Notes under the pieces: model-generated | Told to the model about the DNA's origin: nothing | Seen by the model: the letters and a program-made list of their open reading frames with translations, nothing else | Databases searched by the model: none | IMG/VR virus record: IMGVR_UViG_3300022072_000027 | Span: 1 to 42,078 of that record | Length of the DNA: 42,078 nucleotides | Strand: one strand, 5' to 3' | Origin: a virus | Program-made: the position numbers and the translations under genes | Shown here: positions 33,426 to 38,737 of the stretch, in pieces | How positions within the stretch are numbered: the first letter of the stretch is position 1 | How the letters are laid out: every line of letters starts with the position of its first letter

Positions 33426-33437
33426 AATTTACCTCGT

Positions 33438-33632
33438 TTAATATGAGAACATTCTTGCTAGTTCTATTTCTTCCTGCTTTTCTCGTTCTCGTTCTACTTG
33501 TTCAATTAATTTTATCATATCTGTCATATCTTTAGTGTCTTGTTCATATTCAGTTCTTAATGTCCAATGAACTCTAGACATTTTTTCTAAATGTTCTTTT
33601 AACATTTTTTCTAATTCAATCATATTATCCAT
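33438..33632 (-). CDS. 64-aa coiled-coil protein
   Basis: Nearly the whole chain is an amphipathic helix with heptad spacing (MIELEKMLKEHLEKM; MIKLIEQVEREREKQEEIE). It is probably an oligomeric coiled coil. The function is unknown. Confidence 0.5.
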   Translation of the reverse strand: MDNMIELEKMLKEHLEKMSRVHWTLRTEYEQDTKDMTDMIKLIEQVEREREKQEEIELARMFSY

Positions 33633-33635
33633 AAT

Positions 33636-33812
33636 TTATTTTTCCCATAGTTCATGTTCGTTTATCTTATTTCTTAATCCTTTCCAATCGTCTAATGGTT
33701 TTAATATGTCGTGTCCTAGATCAATATCTAATTCATCACATATTATTTTTTCAAGATCGCATATTGCATCTTCTATTCTTACATATTTCAATGTATCTTT
33801 ATAAGTTTTCAT
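33636..33812 (-). CDS. 58-aa acidic helical protein
   Basis: The gene runs from ATG 33812 after GAGGTAT and ends three bases before the 64-aa gene. It has two Cys and an acidic centre (DAICDLEKIICDELDIDLG). The function is unknown. Confidence 0.5.
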   Translation of the reverse strand: MKTYKDTLKYVRIEDAICDLEKIICDELDIDLGHDILKPLDDWKGLRNKINEHELWEK

Positions 33813-33941
33813 AAATACCTCTATGAATTGGCAACCTTTTCAAAATTGTGGCGTTGCTCTTTTGCCTAGACTTTCGATTTACTCTATTCGTCTTTTTGTT
33901 TATAAGTTAATCTTACACTAATTGAATACTAATTACTAGTA

Positions 33942-34178
33942 TTAAATCCAATTATTTATAACTTTTAATTCTGGATTAGCTCCGTATCTGGCTCTATGAG
34001 TTTCGATACATGCATATTGATAGGCTGTTATTCCTAAAACTTTGGTTTTGGATTTCTTACCATATCTTTTCGCTTTCCTTTTTGCATTCTTGGAAAGCTT
34101 TTTAACTTTAACCGGTTCATCTTGAATATGTCTATATTCCTTTTCTCCGGTTTCGATATTTGTATATTCTTGATACAT
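33942..34178 (-). CDS. 78-aa very basic protein, first gene of the early arm
   Basis: This is the first gene on the minus arm, read from a strong promoter at 34251-34280. The centre is extremely basic (KVKKLSKNAKRKAKRYGKK), suggesting DNA, RNA or ribosome binding. AAGGA precedes the ATG. Being first and basic suits an early host-takeover protein, which is inference. A Fur-box-like palindrome lies in its leader. Confidence 0.55.
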   Translation of the reverse strand: MYQEYTNIETGEKEYRHIQDEPVKVKKLSKNAKRKAKRYGKKSKTKVLGITAYQYACIETHRARYGANPELKVINNWI

Positions 34179-34195
34179 AATATGTCCTTATTTCT

Positions 34196-34216
34196 AAATG
34201 AGAGTCATTCTCATTT
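34196..34216. promoter_or_regulatory. Fur-box-like palindrome in the early leader
   Basis: AAATGAGA and TCTCATTT flank a 5-bp spacer. Its core TGAGAGT-C-ATTCTCA matches the 7-1-7 Fur model TGATAAT-n-ATTATCA at 11 of 14 positions. It lies about 28-48 bases downstream of the predicted early transcript start, so it could also act as an RNA hairpin in the leader. Confidence 0.4.
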
Positions 34217-34250
34217 GGCTATTCAGGTTATCCCTTTTCGCTATATACAT

Positions 34251-34280
34251 ATTATACGCAGATTTTAAAAATGATATCAA
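34251..34280 (-). promoter_or_regulatory. Sigma70-type promoter for the early arm
   Basis: TTGATA (34280-34275) and TATAAT (34256-34251) are 18 bases apart on the minus strand. The transcript would start near 34244, about 65 bases before the 78-aa gene. Confidence 0.65.
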
Positions 34281-34418
34281 TACCATAATTCAGAGATTTT
34301 CAATTAATTTTTACGAATTATGTACTATTCACACAATGCCCTGTATGAAGTTTATTTGATTTTTAGATGCTGTAGCATTAGTGAAGTATTGGTTAGCTTA
34401 GAATGGAGGAGGTGAAAC

Positions 34419-34596
34419 CTTTATAAAGTGTATGAATAATATATTATAGTTATAACACTTTATAAAGGCTATGAATGATATAAACTAGATAAATTTGACA
34501 AGCTTGTAAAATTTTACAGATCACTAACATATAAAAACTTTATAAAGCTTTATAAATTTCATGAATTATACATGGCACTTATAAAACTTTATAAAG
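34419..34596. repeat. CTTTATAAAG repeat array, iteron or operator candidate
   Basis: The 10-bp palindrome occurs exactly at 34419, 34458, 34538 and 34587, with a one-mismatch copy at 34548. Start distances are 39, 80, 10 and 39, so a 39-40-bp period is apparent. Copies at 34419, 34458 and 34548 are followed by a TATGAAT-like or CATGAAT segment, extending the unit to about 20 bp. AT-rich sequence surrounds them. Near copies lie at 34900 beside the plus promoter and 29701 in an early leader. Confidence 0.65.
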
Positions 34597-34616
34597 TATG
34601 CTTATGTTTCTGATAT

Positions 34617-34653
34617 ACTGTACGTTTATACAGTATTGTACGTTTGTACAGTA
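34617..34653. promoter_or_regulatory. Two tandem operator-like dyads, 18-bp period
   Basis: TGTACGTTTATACAGTA (34619-34635) and TGTACGTTTGTACAGTA (34637-34653) differ at one base. Each is a dyad: ACTGTA-6-TACAGT at 34617-34634 and TGTAC-4-GTACA at 34637-34650. Tandem dyads in phase with nearly two helical turns resemble repressor operators. Confidence 0.6.
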
Positions 34654-34911
34654 GGGAGGGCAGGAGCCCCATAGGGGGTGGCGGGTATATATCTAAATGT
34701 TATACATTTCGAAAGGTTTTACAACATTAACCAGATTGCCCGGTATGCAATAATTTCGCCTATGAGTTATGGTATTTTGAATAAGTCTTGGAACGACTAG
34801 AATGGGTTATGTTATATATATAACTGGGGAGAACCTTACAATTCTATTGTACACATTTATTTCGATTTTGTCAAGTCATTTGCGAAATAAAGTAAAAAAC
34901 TTTACAAAGGC

Positions 34912-34940
34912 TTGACAAATTTGCAATATACCTCTATAAT
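34912..34940 (+). promoter_or_regulatory. Perfect-consensus sigma70 promoter, leaderless terminase transcript
   Basis: TTGACA at 34912-34917 and TATAAT at 34935-34940 match consensus at all 12 positions with a 17-bp spacer. ATG of the next gene begins at 34947, just six bases after the -10, where transcription should start. CTTTACAAAG at 34900-34909 adjoins the -35 and may be a regulator site. Confidence 0.85.
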
Positions 34941-34946
34941 ACCTAC

Positions 34947-35372
34947 ATGGCAACCAATTATTTAGCTGAATCAAAAGACAAGAACCTAACTGAAAAGCAG
35001 GAAGCGTTCTTGGGTCACCTCGTGGATACAGGAGGAGACTTTAAAAAGTCAGCCGAACTTGCAGGTTACTCCGGCAATCACTATCAAGTACTAAAAAGTT
35101 TAAAAGAAGAAGTAGTAGATTTAGCCCAAAACGTACTTGCAAGGGAAGCCCCTACAGCAGCGTTCAAGATTATAGAGGTTTTGAAGTCAGATAAGCCTAT
35201 ACCTCAAGCTAATTATAAGTTACAAGCTGCACAAACGATACTAGATCGTGTAGGAGTTTCAAAGACTGACAGGATAGATGTTAATCATAATACAGGAGGA
35301 GGTATATTTATTCTCCCCGAGAAAAAGGCGATTGACATTACAGAAGGAGATTATGAAGATATTTCTGACTGA
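34947..35372 (+). CDS. Terminase small subunit-like protein
   Basis: This 141-aa protein begins with LTEKQEAFLGHLVDTGGDFKKSAELAGYSG, shortened here to LTEKQEAFLGHLV and KSAELAGYSG, a helix-turn-helix typical of phage small terminases that recognise packaging sites. A central helical part (about 55-105) would oligomerise. The C-terminal tail (DRIDVN, then GGGIFILPEKKAI) is typical of proteins contacting the large subunit. Large terminase and portal follow within 4 kb. There is no ribosome site and the promoter's start coincides with the ATG, implying leaderless translation. Confidence 0.72.
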   Translation: MATNYLAESKDKNLTEKQEAFLGHLVDTGGDFKKSAELAGYSGNHYQVLKSLKEEVVDLAQNVLAREAPTAAFKIIEVLKSDKPIPQANYKLQAAQTILDRVGVSKTDRIDVNHNTGGGIFILPEKKAIDITEGDYEDISD

Positions 35373-35562
35373 GATCGAAGCCTACGGTACAACCTTTGCC
35401 GGTCCTAACATTGTAGCTTCATCTTATGAGAAAGCAGAACTAGCTGCAGCCCAGAACCATTTGGTTGTTGTCGGAGAGTTAGACAGCATCTATGTAGATG
35501 ATGATCTAGAAAAAGAATACTTAAACACAATACCCAGAGAAGAAGATAGGACAATACACTGA
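35353..35562 (+). CDS. Unrecognised 69-aa protein
   Basis: The start at 35353 follows AGGAG and lies 20 bases inside the terminase small subunit-like gene. The protein is a small alpha/beta fold (FLTEIEAYGTTFAGPNIVAS; HLVVVGELDSIYVDDD) with an acidic end. The stop overlaps the next ATG. The function is unknown. Confidence 0.55.
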   Translation: MKIFLTEIEAYGTTFAGPNIVASSYEKAELAAAQNHLVVVGELDSIYVDDDLEKEYLNTIPREEDRTIH

Positions 35563-35774
35563 TGTTATTAGAAAGATTACAATTTAGAAGTGGCGGTAAA
35601 GCTAAGTCCACTGTCAACAAAGCAGGAAACTACACTCAACCAACCAAACGTAAAAAGATATTCCAAAGAATAAAGTCACAAGCTTCACACGGTACTGCAG
35701 CCGGTAAATGGTCTGCCCGTAAAGCACAGGCACTAGCCAAAGCTTACAAGAAAGCTGGTGGTGGTTACAAGTAA
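35562..35774 (+). CDS. 70-aa basic protein of a common marine-virus family
   Basis: The C-terminal half has the pattern YTQPTKRKKIFQRIKSQ, then GKWSARKAQALAKAYKKAGG, which I recall from many marine phages and large viruses. It is very basic and probably binds nucleic acid or packaged DNA. Start and stop overlap the neighbours by one base. The function is not established. Confidence 0.6.
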   Translation: MLLERLQFRSGGKAKSTVNKAGNYTQPTKRKKIFQRIKSQASHGTAAGKWSARKAQALAKAYKKAGGGYK

Positions 35775-36304
35775 TGTTAAAGAAATCACAACAATCGTTA
35801 AAAGACTGGAGCAAACAAGACTGGGGAACTAAGTCTGGTAAGAAATCCAGTGAGACAGGTGAAAGATATTTACCCAAAAAAGCTAGAGAAGCTTTGAGTG
35901 ATTCAGAATATGCAGCTACCACAGCAGCTAAACGTAAAGACAAAGCTGCCGGTAAGCAACACTCTAAACAACCCAAGAAGATTGCAGAGAAAACAAAAAA
36001 ATTTAGAATGGCTAAAGGTGGTAAAGCAGATGGTAGATTAAAACGAGCAGGAGTCAGTGGTTATAACAAACCCAAGCGTACTCCTAATCATCCTAAAAAG
36101 TCACATATTGTTGTAGCTAAATCAGGTAGTACTATTAAAACTATTAGATTTGGAGAACAAGGAGCTTCAACAGCAGGTAAACCTAAAGCAGGTGAGTCAG
36201 CTAAGATGAAAGCTAAACGTAAATCTTTTAAAGCTCGTCACGCTAAGAACATCGCCAAAGGTGTATTGTCTGCAGCGTACTGGGCTAACAGGGTAAAGTG
36301 GTAA
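35774..36304 (+). CDS. 176-aa basic protein, two viral domains (DUF5872/DUF6321-like)
   Basis: Residues about 1-78 follow the pattern SLKDWSKQDWGTK, GERYLPKKAREALSDSEYAA, KQPKKIAEKTKKFR, resembling DUF5872. Residues about 105-176 follow KKSHIVVAKSG, TIKTIRFGEQG, KSFKARHAKNI and end AAYWANRVKW, resembling DUF6321. An MAKGGKADGR linker joins them. Both domains are common in aquatic viruses, sometimes as separate genes. About a quarter of residues are Lys or Arg, so DNA binding, perhaps in the virion, is plausible but unproven. Confidence 0.6.
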   Translation: MLKKSQQSLKDWSKQDWGTKSGKKSSETGERYLPKKAREALSDSEYAATTAAKRKDKAAGKQHSKQPKKIAEKTKKFRMAKGGKADGRLKRAGVSGYNKPKRTPNHPKKSHIVVAKSGSTIKTIRFGEQGASTAGKPKAGESAKMKAKRKSFKARHAKNIAKGVLSAAYWANRVKW

Positions 36305-36459
36305 TCAGAACTATTAGTTTAGTTTTACTGATGAGTTGCGTAACCACACCAAACAACAACGAGTTTGAAAAATGTAAAGACATTTATTATGCTGCTTATT
36401 CTGAAGAAGTAGTCTTAGAAGAATGGCACAAATGTATGCAAGGAGAAGATGATGGGTAA
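36298..36459 (+). CDS. Small lipoprotein-like peptide (53 aa)
   Basis: Reading from GTG 36298, the N-terminus VIRTISLVLLMSC has a short basic start, a hydrophobic core and a lipobox-like LMSC, so Cys14 could be lipidated. The rest is acidic with two more Cys (26 and 46). It overlaps the 176-aa gene by seven bases and the next gene by 11. Outer-membrane spanins have this form, but no inner-membrane partner is adjacent. Confidence 0.5.
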   Translation: MVIRTISLVLLMSCVTTPNNNEFEKCKDIYYAAYSEEVVLEEWHKCMQGEDDG

Positions 36460-36634
36460 ACAAATCGGCAGTGATGAAAAGCCAATAACATTTAGATCAC
36501 CGATCTATAAAAATACACACGGAAGTAAGGGTGCTAATCCCAGACCTGGATTCTATACACAAGATTACAGAGATAACTGGGATAGAATATTCGGCAAAAA
36601 GAAAACAGAGGAGAACAACAATGACAATGATTAA
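36449..36634 (+). CDS. Unrecognised 61-aa protein
   Basis: Tandem ATG codons (36449, 36452) follow AAGGAGAAG inside the lipoprotein-like gene. The sequence ITFRSPIYKNTHGSKG and YTQDYRDNWDRIFGKKK looks conserved rather than random, with an Asn/Asp-rich tail. The function is unknown. Confidence 0.5.
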   Translation: MMGKQIGSDEKPITFRSPIYKNTHGSKGANPRPGFYTQDYRDNWDRIFGKKKTEENNNDND

Positions 36635-36734
36635 GAAATGGTTAGAAGCAATAAAAAATTTTCTAACTCCAAAGAAACAAACAACCAAGAGGAAAACAAA
36701 TGTTAAAAGAACTACTAGAAAAAAAAGTAAATAG
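36621..36734 (+). CDS. 37-aa basic amphipathic peptide
   Basis: The gene starts after GAGGAGAACAAC and overlaps both neighbours. The product MIKKWLEAIKNFLTP followed by a Lys/Arg/Thr-rich tail could be an amphipathic membrane- or nucleic-acid-binding peptide. The function is unknown. Confidence 0.45.
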   Translation: MTMIKKWLEAIKNFLTPKKQTTKRKTNVKRTTRKKSK

Positions 36735-36831
36735 TATGATTAATACCAATGACCTTACAGACATGCAAGTCTGGGGTATCATGTGTGGTATAGGATTTAT
36801 ATCAGCTTTTATAGTTATGTGGATTATCTAA
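36700..36831 (+). CDS. 43-aa single-pass membrane peptide
   Basis: ATG at 36700 follows GAGG within the previous gene. Residues 24-43 are hydrophobic (VWGIMCGIGFISAFIVMWII), one membrane span at the C-terminus. The stop lies one base before the next ATG. Small holin-like or envelope roles are possible. Confidence 0.5.
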   Translation: MLKELLEKKVNSMINTNDLTDMQVWGIMCGIGFISAFIVMWII

Positions 36832-36832
36832 G

Positions 36833-37129
36833 ATGCGTTTAGTTCCCGAAGGTTACATTAAAAGAAACACCTCTACCATACCATTCGGGTATGAGTTCGA
36901 TGAGGTTACTGGATTTCTTAAACCTATAGAAGAGGAACTAGAAGCGTTACAAATTGCTGAGAACATGATAGTCAACGAAGAGGTATCACTTCAGGCTGCA
37001 TGTGATTGGTTAGAATATAAAACCGACAGAAGAATTTCTACTCCCGGTCTCAAGAAACACGTAGATAAAAAATATGGAAAACGAAACGAAAGACTGGGAG
37101 AGGAATCCTCATCTTTACTTGCAAGATGA
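36833..37129 (+). CDS. 98-aa protein with helix-turn-helix-like end, before terminase
   Basis: The N-terminal half is strand-rich (YIKRNTSTIPFGYEFDEVTG). The second half, NEEVSLQAACDWLEYKTDRR then ISTPGLKKHVDKKYG, resembles a helix-turn-helix of resolvase or small-terminase type. It overlaps the large terminase gene by 56 bases, suggesting a packaging accessory or alternative small terminase. I cannot assign a family. Confidence 0.5.
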   Translation: MRLVPEGYIKRNTSTIPFGYEFDEVTGFLKPIEEELEALQIAENMIVNEEVSLQAACDWLEYKTDRRISTPGLKKHVDKKYGKRNERLGEESSSLLAR

Positions 37130-38732
37130 TGATGGTAACTTTGTCTTAAAGAAAGACGGAACTCCTAAAAAGAAAGCAGGTCGACCTAAGACCAGCACCG
37201 AAAAAGCTATCAAGGCTGCACGTGCTACGGTAGGTCGTAAACAGCGTAACATTAAAAAGCTTGAAGCCAAGCTTAACAACGCTAGACAATCGTTTAAAAA
37301 ACAAAAAGAAACAATTCAAAAACTTGACAAGACTGTAGAAGGTCCTGTTACTGAAGATGAACTTGACAATCTTCCAAAAGCTGTACAAGAAAATTTAGAC
37401 AACCATACAGTCTTGTTCCATGCTAACGAAGGTCCACAGACAGACTTCCTTGCTGCCGGTGAAAAAGATGTGTTGTATGGTGGAGCTGCCGGTGGTGGTA
37501 AATCTTTTGCCATGATCGTAGACCCACTCAGATATTGTCACAAGAAAGCTCATCGTGCTTTAATCCTTAGACGTTCTATGCCAGAACTAAGGGAGATGAT
37601 TGATAAGTCTCGTGAGTTATATCCACAAGCCTTTCCCGGTGCTAAGTTTAGAGAAGTTGAAAAGCTTTGGAACTTTCCAAGTGGTGCAAAGGTTGAGTTT
37701 GGATTCCTTGAGAGAGATGCAGACGTATACAGATATCAAGGACAAGCATATAGTTGGATAGGCTTTGATGAGATTACTCACTTACCCACAGAGTTTAGCT
37801 GGAACTATCTTGCTTCACGACTCAGAACAACTGACCCAGAAATACAAACATACCTTCGCTGTACTGCTAATCCCGGTGGTGTTGGTTCGCATTGGGTTAA
37901 AAAAAGATACATAGAACCTTCAGAGCATAATAAATCTTTTGCTGGTAACGATGGTTTAACACGTAAGTTTATTCCGGCTAAGTTAGCTGATAACCCATAC
38001 CTTGCAGAGGATGGTGTCTATGAGCAAATGCTTAAGTCTTTACCACCGATTCAACGTAGACAATTGCTTGAAGGTAACTGGGATGTAGCAGAAGGTGCAG
38101 CATTTGTAGAGTTTGACCCACTCAATCATGTGATTACTCCGTTTGAATTACCTTTACACTGGGAAAGAGTAAAAGCAGTTGACTATGGATACGCTGCAGA
38201 AAGCTGTTGTTTATGGGGAATAATGGATCAAAATGACGGAACTTTAATAATTTATAGAGAATTATACAGAAAAGGCTTGACAGGAGAAGAATTAGGTAGT
38301 ATAATAACAAGTATGGAGCTAGAAGACCCTTACTCGGTCTCTGGTGTCTTGGATACAGCAGCGTGGGCTAGAACAGGTACTACAGGACCTACGGTTGGAG
38401 AAGCACTTGTACGAGCAGGACATAAGCTGAGACCAGCAGATAAGAACAGGGTACAGGGTAAAATCCAGATACACGAGTTTCTGAAGGTTCAAGAGAATGG
38501 TAGACCTAAGTTACAGATATTTAATACATGTCCTAACTTAATACGAGAGATACAGTCTATACCGTTATCAAAGAACAATCCGGAGGATGTGGATACACAT
38601 GCTTCAGATCACGCATATGATGCATTGCGTTATATGATAATGAGTAGACCACGAATGATAAGTACATTCGATAGGTTGAGAGGATTGAAAAGAGATATCC
38701 ATCAACCGGCTGATTCAACATTTGGATATTAA
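37074..38732 (+). CDS. terL: Terminase large subunit
   Basis: The packaging motor has an ATPase domain with Walker A GGAAGGGKS (136-144), Walker B WIGFDEITH (Asp232, Glu233) and coupling motif CTANPGG (263-269). The C-terminal RNase H-like nuclease has Asp370 in VDYGYA, Asp427 in LDTAAW and Asp512/Asp516 in SDHAYDALRY. It pumps DNA into the procapsid through the portal and cuts it. An unusual 110-residue N-terminal extension holds an AT-hook-like KAGRPK and a Lys-rich coiled coil (about 45-85). The ATG at 37074 has no clear ribosome site, so translation may be coupled to the overlapping 98-aa gene. Confidence 0.95.
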   Translation: MENETKDWERNPHLYLQDDDGNFVLKKDGTPKKKAGRPKTSTEKAIKAARATVGRKQRNIKKLEAKLNNARQSFKKQKETIQKLDKTVEGPVTEDELDNLPKAVQENLDNHTVLFHANEGPQTDFLAAGEKDVLYGGAAGGGKSFAMIVDPLRYCHKKAHRALILRRSMPELREMIDKSRELYPQAFPGAKFREVEKLWNFPSGAKVEFGFLERDADVYRYQGQAYSWIGFDEITHLPTEFSWNYLASRLRTTDPEIQTYLRCTANPGGVGSHWVKKRYIEPSEHNKSFAGNDGLTRKFIPAKLADNPYLAEDGVYEQMLKSLPPIQRRQLLEGNWDVAEGAAFVEFDPLNHVITPFELPLHWERVKAVDYGYAAESCCLWGIMDQNDGTLIIYRELYRKGLTGEELGSIITSMELEDPYSVSGVLDTAAWARTGTTGPTVGEALVRAGHKLRPADKNRVQGKIQIHEFLKVQENGRPKLQIFNTCPNLIREIQSIPLSKNNPEDVDTHASDHAYDALRYMIMSRPRMISTFDRLRGLKRDIHQPADSTFGY

Positions 38733-38737
38733 AGTTT

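Larger units (their letters stand above)
34179..34946. other. 768-bp divergent control region without genes
   Basis: No open frame here looks coding. In order the region holds a Fur-box-like palindrome (34196-34216), a minus promoter (34251-34280), CTTTATAAAG repeats (34419-34596), a palindrome TGTAAAATTTTACA (34505-34518), tandem operator-like dyads (34617-34653), a G-rich island (about 34653-34685), GTTATATATATAAC (34811-34824) and a perfect plus promoter (34912-34940). The layout fits an origin plus early/late transcription switch. Confidence 0.6.

Noticed and set aside
34419-34653. CRISPR array
   Set aside because: Repeats are 10-20 bp palindromes with irregular spacing and no cas genes; this fits operators or iterons.
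34179-34946. tRNA or other known RNA gene in the control region
   Set aside because: No cloverleaf arms or T-loop sequence could be found.
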